From the NCBI GenBank assembly GCA_035653295.1, contig DASRCB010000042.1, forward strand, positions 1-11,614: a DNA stretch of 11,614 bases, read 5' to 3'. Numbering within the stretch: the stretch's first letter is position 1; every line of letters starts with the position of its first letter. The translations under genes were made by a program, and so were the position numbers. Source of the stretch: DASRCB01 sp035653295. GTDB taxonomy: Bacteria > Acidobacteriota > Terriglobia > Bryobacterales > Bryobacteraceae. Under the pieces are notes generated by a model. The model was given only the letters and a program-made list of their open reading frames with translations, made no database searches and had not been told where the DNA came from. This document shows, piece after piece, positions 1-6,807 of this stretch.

Positions 1-1
1 A

Positions 2-139
2 ACGATGCGCATTCAATTAAACGACGAGGACAGCGTACAGGCAGTGAGCTGTAGTCCGGACATCACGTTCCGGGTTGCGGCGAGTGCGTTGAATTGTGGT
101 CCACCGGGCGTGAAAACAAAGCGTCCGGTCAATCAGTGA
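2..139 (+). CDS. possible 3' end of an unidentified gene (partial)
   Basis: A frame is open from the window edge to a TGA at 137-139. It reads as a plausible protein tail (for example MRIQLNDEDSVQAV near residue 2, then PDITFRVAASALNCG). About 60 percent of its third positions are G or C, lower than the clear genes here, so coding is only possible. A strong hairpin begins 22 bases after the stop, and the next gene is convergent, which fits a gene ending here. I do not recognise the family. The open frame is short enough to occur by chance in GC-rich DNA. Confidence 0.3.
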   Translation, partial: TMRIQLNDEDSVQAVSCSPDITFRVAASALNCGPPGVKTKRPVNQ

Positions 140-161
140 CGGCGATAGAGCAGCCGGGTCC

Positions 162-187
162 GGCCCGCGCCGCAAACGGCGCGGGCC
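162..187. terminator. strong GC-rich hairpin between convergent genes
   Basis: A perfect 11-bp stem, GGCCCGCGCCG (162-172) with CGGCGCGGGCC (177-187), closes a CAAA loop. There is no T-run after it on either strand, so it is not a classical intrinsic terminator. Its place between a possible plus-strand gene end (139) and the minus-strand gene end (341) fits a shared transcription stop or an mRNA 3'-end stabiliser. Confidence 0.45.
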
Positions 188-223
188 CGGGCCTGAAAAC
201 CCAAAACTTTAACCTTTGTAGAT

Positions 224-274
224 CGGGCCTTTGGCCCGCAAATGCCGATTGTGGTGCAAGCCTTGGGCTTGCAC
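224..274. repeat. pair of hairpins, REP-like element
   Basis: Two perfect hairpins stand 15 bases apart: CGGGCC-TTT-GGCCCG (224-238) and GTGCAAGCC-TTG-GGCTTGCAC (254-274). Both have three-base loops and are flanked by AT-richer spacers. Paired short palindromes in intergenic space are typical of dispersed REP-type elements, which suits the gap after the minus-strand gene ending at 341. Only one copy is visible in this window, so dispersed repetition is inferred. The remainder of 140-340 shows no convincing gene; the short frames there have poor codon character. Confidence 0.4.
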
Positions 275-340
275 TCCCAAAATTCAGCTTCGATTTCAAT
301 CTTCAGGGACAAGTGTGTTCCCACCCGGCGCAGCGCGGCC

Positions 341-1543
<1,203 letters not shown>

Positions 1544-1550
1544 GTGGGAA

Positions 1551-1568
1551 CCTCCACGACAGAGTGTA
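1551..1568 (-). promoter_or_regulatory. ribosome binding site and -10-like box of the dehydrogenase gene
   Basis: On the minus strand GGAGG (1551-1555) lies 7 bases before the GTG at 1543 and decides the start. TACACT (1563-1568) resembles a -10 box and would give a leader of about a dozen bases. No convincing -35 is seen at the expected distance, so the promoter part is tentative. Confidence 0.4.
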
Positions 1569-1597
1569 TCGTGCGAGGTCACGCGCGTATCACCCTT

Positions 1598-1607
1598 TAT
1601 AATGGAG
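1598..1607 (+). promoter_or_regulatory. consensus -10 box and RBS-like GGAG before the GGT-family gene
   Basis: A perfect TATAAT (1598-1603) is followed directly by GGAG (1604-1607) and the ATG at 1618. If the -10 is used, transcription starts near 1610 and the GGAG would not be transcribed, so the mRNA would have a very short leader. Alternatively GGAG is the ribosome site and the promoter lies upstream. No good -35 is visible 16-18 bases upstream. Confidence 0.4.
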
Positions 1608-1617
1608 CCTGGCTGCG

Positions 1618-3447
1618 ATGCGTAGTAAGACCCTCCTGGCCGTAATCTGCACCGCCCTCACCTGCACGGCCCAGCACAAGCAGATTGAACATCCCGTCCG
1701 TTACCCGTCGCGCGGCATGCGCGGCTCCATTGCCTGCGGCAGCGAGTATGCGGCCGAAGCCGGCATGCGTCTCTATTACGCCGGAGGCAACGCCGTGGAC
1801 GCCGCCATCGCGGGGATGTTCGCGGCCATGACTACCGAGTTTTCGCACATCGGCTGGGGCGGGGAAGCGCCCATTCTGATCCGCACAAAGGAAGGCAAGG
1901 TGTACGCCATCGCTGGCGTCGGGACCATGCCGAAACTGGCCACCGCGCAGTTCTTTCGCGAGCGGCGCCTGCGGCCCATGGAGGTCCTCGAAATCGATCC
2001 CGGCGGCCTGAAAGGCATGGTTCCGGTGGCGGGCCTGATGCCGGCGCTGGTGCCCTCCTCGGTTGACGCGGGTCTGCTGGCGTTGCGCGAGTTCGGCACG
2101 AAATCGTTCGCTCAGGTGGTGGAACCGGCCATCGAGCTTGCCGATGGAATGCCGATCGACGAGATGCGCTCCGCATCCATCGCGGCCACCAGGCCCTTCT
2201 TCGACGTTTGGCCCACATCGAAGCACGTGTTCATGCCCGAGGGACATGTACCGCGCCCCGGCGAGATCTTCCGCCAGCCGGACCTCGCTCGCACCTTGCG
2301 CTCGATGGCGGCGGCGGAGCAGAAGGCGCTGGCCTCAGGCGCGCCGCGCAATGCAGCCATTGATGCCGTCCGCGACTATTTTTACCGCGGCGAAGTCGCC
2401 CGCAAGATTGACGCATTCATGAAGGCCAACGACGGCCTCCTGCGTTACGAGGACATGGCCGCGTTTCGGCTGCAGGTGGAGCAGCCGGTGTCGACCAACT
2501 ATCACGGCTACGAAGTTTACAAGCCGGGCTTCTGGAGCCAGGGGCCGGCCATGATCGAGGCGCTGAACATACTCGAAGGCTTCAATCTTCAGGCCATGGG
2601 CTACAACTCTGCGGAGTATATCCACACCCTTGTCGAGGCGCTCAAGCTGGCCTATGCGGATCGCGACACCTACTTCGGCGATCCGAAGTTCAACACCGGT
2701 TCGCCATTCGCGCAGTTTGTTTCGAAGCAGTACGCCGCGGAACGAAGGAAGCTGATCGCCGAGCGGGCATCGCTCGATTTCCGTCCGGGCGCGGTCAACG
2801 GCAAAGTCTGGCAGCATCCGACCGAAGCGGATGCGAAGCACATAAAAATTGACGACGCGCTGATGGCGCACGATACCACCTGCGTGGACACCATCGATCG
2901 CGACGGCATCGAGGTTTCCATCACGCCCTCCGGCGCATGGCTGCCGTCGGTGGTTGCCGGCGACACGGGCATCGCGCTGACCGCGCGCGCGCAGAGCTTC
3001 CTCCTGATCCCCGGTCATCCCAACGAGCTGGCCGGCGGCAAGCGCCCGCGCGTGACGCTGAGTCCGACCCTGGTCACCCGTGACGGCAAGCCGGCCATGG
3101 TGCTGTCCACGCCCGGCGGCGACGACCAGGAGCAGACGCTGGTGCAGCTGTTCCTCAATGTGGTGGAGTTCGGAATGAACGCGCAGATGGCCGTGGAGGC
3201 TCCACGGTTCCAGACGCGGCATCTGGTCTCGAGCTTCGATAATCATGCGTGGAATCGCGGGGATCTGATCCTCGATGAGCGCATCCCGCAGAACGTCTAC
3301 GAAGCTCTGACCACGCGCGGCCATCACACCTCGCGCGCTTCCAAATGGGACAGCGGGGCGGCGCCGGTGCTGGTGCGCGTGCTGCGCGACGGCGTGATCG
3401 AGGCGGGCGCGGACCCCTACTATTACCGCGTGGCGCGCTCCTGGTAG
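1618..3447 (+). CDS. exported gamma-glutamyltransferase-family Ntn-hydrolase
   Basis: A 609-residue member of the GGT family, whose precursors self-cleave before a threonine that becomes the nucleophile of the small subunit. A Sec-type signal (about 1-18) predicts a periplasmic location. Family marks include AGGNAVDAAIAG (55-66), the predicted processing site and nucleophile at Thr420 in HDTTCVDTID, KRPRVTLSPTLV (475-486) and the glycine pair in STPGGDDQEQ (497-506). Length is normal for an unprocessed precursor. Compared from memory with E. coli GGT, the residues that bind the glutamyl group appear replaced: the FRE arginine is Val, the SS before MSP is VT, and the TLNTT asparagine region is TPSGAW. 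This pattern matches a widespread GGT-like subfamily with no firmly assigned substrate, so glutathione hydrolysis should not be assumed. The DUF72 gene follows after one base. Confidence 0.85.
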   Translation: MRSKTLLAVICTALTCTAQHKQIEHPVRYPSRGMRGSIACGSEYAAEAGMRLYYAGGNAVDAAIAGMFAAMTTEFSHIGWGGEAPILIRTKEGKVYAIAGVGTMPKLATAQFFRERRLRPMEVLEIDPGGLKGMVPVAGLMPALVPSSVDAGLLALREFGTKSFAQVVEPAIELADGMPIDEMRSASIAATRPFFDVWPTSKHVFMPEGHVPRPGEIFRQPDLARTLRSMAAAEQKALASGAPRNAAIDAVRDYFYRGEVARKIDAFMKANDGLLRYEDMAAFRLQVEQPVSTNYHGYEVYKPGFWSQGPAMIEALNILEGFNLQAMGYNSAEYIHTLVEALKLAYADRDTYFGDPKFNTGSPFAQFVSKQYAAERRKLIAERASLDFRPGAVNGKVWQHPTEADAKHIKIDDALMAHDTTCVDTIDRDGIEVSITPSGAWLPSVVAGDTGIALTARAQSFLLIPGHPNELAGGKRPRVTLSPTLVTRDGKPAMVLSTPGGDDQEQTLVQLFLNVVEFGMNAQMAVEAPRFQTRHLVSSFDNHAWNRGDLILDERIPQNVYEALTTRGHHTSRASKWDSGAAPVLVRVLRDGVIEAGADPYYYRVARSW

Positions 3448-3448
3448 C

Positions 3449-4402
3449 GTGGGCACGCTGCCGCTGTTCGACGAGCCCCCGTCATTCGATCGCGAGCGGC
3501 TGTGCCGCAGGCTATCGCTGCTGGCTTCTCAGGGCGTGTTCATCGGGACCAGCTCGTGGAAATACCAGGGCTGGCTGGGGCAGATCTACACCCGGGACCG
3601 CTACCTGAGCCGCGGGCGCTTCTCCCAGCAGCGCTTTGAACGGGAGTGCCTGGCCGAGTACGCCGAGGTGTTCCCCATCGTCTGCGGCGACTTCTCCTTC
3701 TATCAATTCCCGCCCGAGCAGTACTGGCGGCGGCTGTTCACCTCCGCTCCCGCGACTCTGCGCTACGCCTTCAAGGTCCCGGAGGAGATCACGGTGAAGC
3801 ACTTCCCCGGCCACCCCCGCTACGGACCACGCGCCGGGGAATGGAATCGTTCGTTCCTGAACGCCGAGATCTTCGAAACCATGTTTCTTCAGCTGCTGCG
3901 GCCCTGGCGGGAGCAGATCCCGGCGCTGATCCTGGAGTTCGGAACCTTCTCCCGCAACTGCTATCGCAATGTCTCCGAGTTTCTCGAAGAACTTGATCCC
4001 TTCCTGGCGGAAATTCCTCGGGATTTCCGTTACGCCGTCGAGGTTCGCAACGAGGATTTTCTGGCGCCGGAGTACTTCGAATGCCTGCGCCGCCACGGCG
4101 TGGCGCACGTGCTGAACGCCTGGACGCGCATGCCGGAAATCGGCTTTCAGCTGGACCTTGCGGGAGCGCGAACGGCTGGCTTCACGGTGGCTCGCGCGCT
4201 GCTGCGCCGCGGGCGGCCCTACGAGCAGGCCGTGGAGAAGTTCAGCCCCTACGAGCGCATTCAGGACCCCAGTCCGGACACCCGCGACGCGTTGCGGCGG
4301 ATTATGAAAGAGGCGCGCGAGCGGAACGAGCCGGCGTACATCTTTGTGAACAACCGGCTGGAGGGCAACGCTCCCGGCACCATCGAAGCGATCACCGACT
4401 GA
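3449..4402 (+). CDS. DUF72 (YecE-like) TIM-barrel protein
   Basis: A 317-residue cytoplasmic protein of the DUF72 family, which has a TIM-barrel fold but no established reaction. Diagnostic stretches occur in order: IGTSSWKYQGW (32-42), DFSFYQFPPEQYW (81-93), YAFKVPEEIT (106-115), YAVEVRNEDFL (195-205) and the C-terminal YIFVNNRLEGNAP (297-309). It begins at a GTG one base after the stop of the GGT-family gene, without a clear ribosome site, so translation is probably coupled and the two form an operon. The stop at 4400-4402 lies 15 bases from the end of the convergent minus-strand gene. Family assignment is firm; the role is unknown. Confidence 0.88.
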   Translation: MGTLPLFDEPPSFDRERLCRRLSLLASQGVFIGTSSWKYQGWLGQIYTRDRYLSRGRFSQQRFERECLAEYAEVFPIVCGDFSFYQFPPEQYWRRLFTSAPATLRYAFKVPEEITVKHFPGHPRYGPRAGEWNRSFLNAEIFETMFLQLLRPWREQIPALILEFGTFSRNCYRNVSEFLEELDPFLAEIPRDFRYAVEVRNEDFLAPEYFECLRRHGVAHVLNAWTRMPEIGFQLDLAGARTAGFTVARALLRRGRPYEQAVEKFSPYERIQDPSPDTRDALRRIMKEARERNEPAYIFVNNRLEGNAPGTIEAITD

Positions 4403-4417
4403 AGCGCCCGCCGCCGC

Positions 4418-4864
4418 TTAGTGGCCGATGATGATCAGCGGATCGTCAACGTATTCCATGCTGCCGCGGGACAGCGTCACCGTGTAGGAATACTGCGTTT
4501 TCCGGTGCTGCCGTTTGATGTGCTTGTGAATCCGGTGCTGATGCGAGGTCTGCATCTGGCCGTCGTCGGCCGGGCTCTCGTCGTTGCCGGGCTTGGCAAA
4601 GGAGATGGTCAGCTCATCGTCGTCGCCGCCGCCCGTCCAGGTGATATCGTCGGCGGGGCAGACGCGGATTGTACGGGCGTCGTTTTCACCTTCGCGGTAG
4701 AACAACTTCCCATTCTCATCCGAGTCCACCACCACCTGCCACGTCTTCGGCGGTCCGCTGCAGCCCGGTGCGGCGGGCGCGTCCTGTGCGCGCGCGGCGG
4801 CGGGCAGGCCGAGGCAGCAGAGGGTAACCACAGGTATCAGCAGTGTGCTGCGGCTGGGGAGCAT
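4418..4864 (-). CDS. small secreted protein with acidic segment and His-rich basic patch, unknown function
   Basis: A 148-residue exported protein that I do not recognise. A Sec signal peptide with cleavage after ARA (about residue 26) is clear, which favours this strand over an equally open frame opposite. The mature part has two cysteines (35 and 69), which could pair in the periplasm. It has an acidic glycine-rich stretch (about 78-102) and then a basic patch at 107-122 holding five histidines and six Arg/Lys. The C-terminus (YSYTVTLSRG then DDPLIIIGH) resembles the last strands of small cupredoxin-like beta proteins common in Acidobacteriota, but no canonical copper site is evident. The ATG at 4862-4864 is chosen over a GTG 27 bases upstream because the signal peptide starts there and a -10-like box lies 17 bases before it. 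There is no Shine-Dalgarno sequence. Confidence 0.72.
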   Translation of the reverse strand: MLPSRSTLLIPVVTLCCLGLPAAARAQDAPAAPGCSGPPKTWQVVVDSDENGKLFYREGENDARTIRVCPADDITWTGGGDDDELTISFAKPGNDESPADDGQMQTSHQHRIHKHIKRQHRKTQYSYTVTLSRGSMEYVDDPLIIIGH

Positions 4865-4881
4865 ACGTTTTCGGTTAGAGC

Positions 4882-4887
4882 ATAGTA
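4882..4887 (-). promoter_or_regulatory. -10-like box close to the start of the His-rich protein gene
   Basis: On the minus strand TACTAT ends 17 bases before the ATG at 4864, which would leave a leader of roughly ten bases with no ribosome site. No good -35 is visible, so this rests on position and hexamer alone. Confidence 0.35.
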
Positions 4888-5009
4888 ACACACGGCCGCA
4901 TTTCTTTGGGAATCAAAGCGGTGCGCCGTGTTGCGGCCCCGATCCGCCCTGCTGTGCAATTCTAATTCGATCCCATAAACGGACATTCGAATTTCGCTCG
5001 CGGACACCA

Positions 5010-5025
5010 GAATTTTGACAAATTC
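5010..5025. promoter_or_regulatory. inverted repeat overlapping a -35 box
   Basis: GAATTT (5010-5015), TGAC, AAATTC (5020-5025) form a perfect 6-bp inverted repeat with a 4-base centre. It covers the TTGACA of the promoter for the gene at 5095, so a bound regulator would compete with RNA polymerase. It lies in the AT-richer part of the 230-base divergent spacer 4865-5094, where CGAATTT also occurs twice (4988-4994 and 5033-5039). AT-rich palindromes of this size can arise by chance. Confidence 0.3.
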
Positions 5026-5042
5026 CTGAGAACGAATTTGAT
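5015..5042 (+). promoter_or_regulatory. sigma-70-type promoter of the small secreted protein gene
   Basis: A perfect TTGACA (5015-5020) is followed after 16 bases by TTTGAT (5037-5042), four of six matches to the -10 consensus. Transcription would start near 5049, giving a leader of about 45 bases that contains the ribosome site AGGAG (5081-5085), 9 bases before the ATG. Confidence 0.45.
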
Positions 5043-5094
5043 CTCAACGCGTAATACTAGCCGGGAGAGTTTTCGACAAGAGGAGACCAGGAAC

Positions 5095-5442
5095 ATGAGA
5101 AAAAACATTCTGCTGTGCGCCCTCGCTGCCGCCGGGCTGGCCAGCGCGGAAACGTACCACGTGAAGCTGCTGGACCCCACCGTGGTGAACGGAACCGAGC
5201 TCAAGGCCGGCGAGTACAAAGTGGACGTGGCCGACAACAAAGCCGTTTTTCACGCGGGCAAGAAGACCGTCGAGGCGCCGGTAAAGGTGGAGACGGCGGG
5301 GGGCAAATTCGCCGCCACGACGCTCCGCTACGGCGCGGGCGCGGATGGCAAGATGACGCTGCAGGCCATTCAGCTGGGCGGCAGCAGGACCCGGCTGGTG
5401 TTCGGCAGCGCCGGCTCCGAGATCGGCAGCAGCGCGCCGTAA
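5095..5442 (+). CDS. small secreted protein of unknown function (Acidobacteriota style)
   Basis: A 115-residue exported protein with a clear signal peptide (MRKNILLCALAAAGLASA, cleavage after residue 18). The mature part is about 97 residues, rich in beta-prone stretches: YHVKLLDPTVVNGTELKAGE (21-40), then YKVDV, a GKKTVEAPVKVE strand (55-66) and LQAIQLGGSRTRLVF (89-103). It has no cysteine after cleavage and no membrane segment. Short proteins of this pattern (a strand, then LKAGEYKV, ending in QLGG and a VF strand) are familiar as uncharacterised secreted proteins in Acidobacteriota; no function is known to me. The ATG at 5095 is chosen over an in-frame start at 5038 because AGGAG precedes it by 9 bases and the signal peptide begins there. 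It appears to be a single-gene unit with its own promoter. Confidence 0.82.
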   Translation: MRKNILLCALAAAGLASAETYHVKLLDPTVVNGTELKAGEYKVDVADNKAVFHAGKKTVEAPVKVETAGGKFAATTLRYGAGADGKMTLQAIQLGGSRTRLVFGSAGSEIGSSAP

Positions 5443-5458
5443 ACCTGAAAACGTCTCG

Positions 5459-5501
5459 CGGGTGACGCTGCGCTGCTAAGATAAGCCGCAGCAGTCACCC
5501 G
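5459..5501 (+). terminator. long hairpin ending on the next start codon
   Basis: Left arm CGGGTGACGCTGC (5459-5471) pairs with 5488-5501, giving 8 bp plus 5 bp with a single bulged A at 5493 and a 16-base loop. It begins 17 bases after the stop of the small secreted protein gene, so it may terminate that transcript, although no T-run follows. Its last base is the G of the isomerase GTG, so in a read-through transcript it would cover the start codon. Confidence 0.4.
5477..5482 (+). promoter_or_regulatory. possible -10 box for the isomerase operon
   Basis: TAAGAT lies in the hairpin loop, 18 bases before the GTG at 5501. If used it would start transcription near 5489, after most of the hairpin, giving a short leader without a ribosome site. 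No -35 is recognisable. Confidence 0.25.
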
Positions 5502-6340
5502 TGAAGAAATCCATTGGCGACACACTGATCCCGCGAGGCTGGAGCCTCGAACAGGGCCTCACCCTCATCCGCAAGGCTGGCTACGACGGCGTCGAACTCT
5601 GGCTCGGCGGCCAGCCCTGGTTCCAGATGGAGACCACCGACGCGCAGGTGCGCGAGCTGCGGCGGCGCGTCGAAGACGCGGGCCTGGCGGTCTCCGATGT
5701 GGCCAATACGCTGGACTGGGATGTCCCGATCTCATCCCGCGATCCGGCCATTCGCGACAAAGCCGCCCGGCATATTATCCGGCAGATCGAGACCGCGCGG
5801 ATCCTCGGTACGGACGCCATCCTTGTCGTCGCCGGGCTGGTCACCGAAGACACACCGTATAACGAGGTCTATCAGCGCACCGTCGACAACATGCGCCGCC
5901 TGGCTGAGACCGCCGCCCAGGCGCGTGTGCGAATCGGATGCGAGAATTGCTGTTCCGAGCAGAAGTTCCTCCTCAGCCCGCGTGAGTTCCATTCCTTCCT
6001 TGACGACGTAAACAGCCCCTGGGTGGGACTGCACCTGGACGTCGGCAACATCCACGACACCGGTTTCCCGGAGCAGTGGGTCGAGATCAACGGCCCGCGC
6101 ATTACCCGTATTCATCTGAAGGACGTGCTGCGTCACCGCGGCCGGTGCGGCGACCAGAGTGTTTACACCAACCTGTTCCTCGGCGACAATAACTGGCCGG
6201 CTATCCGCACGGCGCTGGAGAAGATTCGGTACGATGGATGGCTGGTCGCGGAGATGGAATCGCGCTACCGGTATGCGGCGGATCAGCAGTTCTACGATAC
6301 TTCCGCGGCCATGACGCGATTTATCGAAGGGCGGCTGTGA
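5501..6340 (+). CDS. sugar phosphate isomerase/epimerase (xylose isomerase-like TIM barrel)
   Basis: A 279-residue cytoplasmic enzyme of the AP-endonuclease-2/xylose isomerase-like family, which includes tagatose 3-epimerases, hydroxypyruvate isomerases and inositol-pathway enzymes. Metal ligands expected for the family are in place: Glu148 in IGCEN, Asp180 in LHLDVGN, His205 in RIHLKD and Glu251 (or Glu253) in VAEME. The N-terminus, with KAGYDGVELW (25-34), is the usual first strand and helix. The GTG at 5501 is chosen because the fold starts immediately; no ribosome site precedes it. Its TGA overlaps the next ATG by one base, so it heads a coupled operon with a Tat-signal protein and a membrane acyltransferase. 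The exact sugar cannot be read from sequence; sugar metabolism is the reasonable inference. Confidence 0.85.
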   Translation: MKKSIGDTLIPRGWSLEQGLTLIRKAGYDGVELWLGGQPWFQMETTDAQVRELRRRVEDAGLAVSDVANTLDWDVPISSRDPAIRDKAARHIIRQIETARILGTDAILVVAGLVTEDTPYNEVYQRTVDNMRRLAETAAQARVRIGCENCCSEQKFLLSPREFHSFLDDVNSPWVGLHLDVGNIHDTGFPEQWVEINGPRITRIHLKDVLRHRGRCGDQSVYTNLFLGDNNWPAIRTALEKIRYDGWLVAEMESRYRYAADQQFYDTSAAMTRFIEGRL

Positions 6341-6807
6341 TGGACGTTTCCCGGCGGGGTTTTCTGGCAACGAGCGTGGCGGTGCTGCCCATGCGGCCGC
6401 GCCAGCTTTCGGTGTCCTGCACCCTGGCGGAATCGAACCGTGCATTCGGGGAGCAGCCCCCCAGGCTGCCGCAGGCCCGTGTGAAGCATCTTGTTGAATC
6501 CGCCGCCGGCTATGAAGCGGAAGACCTGAGCTGGCTGAACGAGCATGGCATCCAGGTTGGTCAATCCGTTCCCGTCCAGAGCCCTGCCTGGATTCGATAC
6601 ACCTGGCCCACCGATGCCCTCATCCGCGATTTCGGCCGCGCCTGTCCGGTCGCCGGCGGGCGCGTCATCGCGCGGCTCGGAGATATGCCCGTAGCCGTCC
6701 GCCGTGGGCGATTCATCGTCCTGGGCTCGCCGCTGGGCCCACACCTGTATGCAGGCGACCGCGATGCGCATCGCCTGTTCGAAGCTTTCCTCCGGAGTTC
6801 ACTATGA
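6340..6807 (+). CDS. small protein with twin-arginine signal, unknown function
   Basis: A 155-residue protein whose N-terminus SRRGFLATSVAVL (4-16) is a good twin-arginine export motif. The hydrophobic stretch is short and is cut by PMRPRQ (17-22), so export or cleavage is not certain. The rest is soluble, with WLNEHGIQVGQSVPVQ (65-80) and a C-terminal IARLGDMPVAVRRGRFIVLG (110-129) followed by SPLGPHL (130-136). That last stretch reminds me of the end of class I glutamine amidotransferase-like domains, but the nucleophile part is absent and I do not assign a function. The start ATG (6340-6342) overlaps the upstream TGA as TGATG, with GAAGG about nine bases before it. Its own stop overlaps the next start as ATGA. 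The conserved-looking coupling suggests it works with the isomerase or the acyltransferase. Confidence 0.72.
   Translation: MDVSRRGFLATSVAVLPMRPRQLSVSCTLAESNRAFGEQPPRLPQARVKHLVESAAGYEAEDLSWLNEHGIQVGQSVPVQSPAWIRYTWPTDALIRDFGRACPVAGGRVIARLGDMPVAVRRGRFIVLGSPLGPHLYAGDRDAHRLFEAFLRSSL

Noticed and set aside
2335..3456. 373-residue minus-strand open frame opposite the GGT-family gene
   Set aside because: Its protein is low-complexity, rich in His/Arg/Ala, and lacks any family motif. The plus strand carries clear conserved motifs, so this is a GC-driven antisense frame.
4421..4885. 154-residue plus-strand frame opposite the His-rich protein
   Set aside because: It has no signal peptide or recognisable domain, whereas the minus-strand frame has a textbook signal peptide and a -10-like box in place.
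5052..5057. TAATAC as an alternative -10 for the 5095 gene
   Set aside because: No -35 at suitable spacing. The TTGACA with TTTGAT pair upstream fits better.
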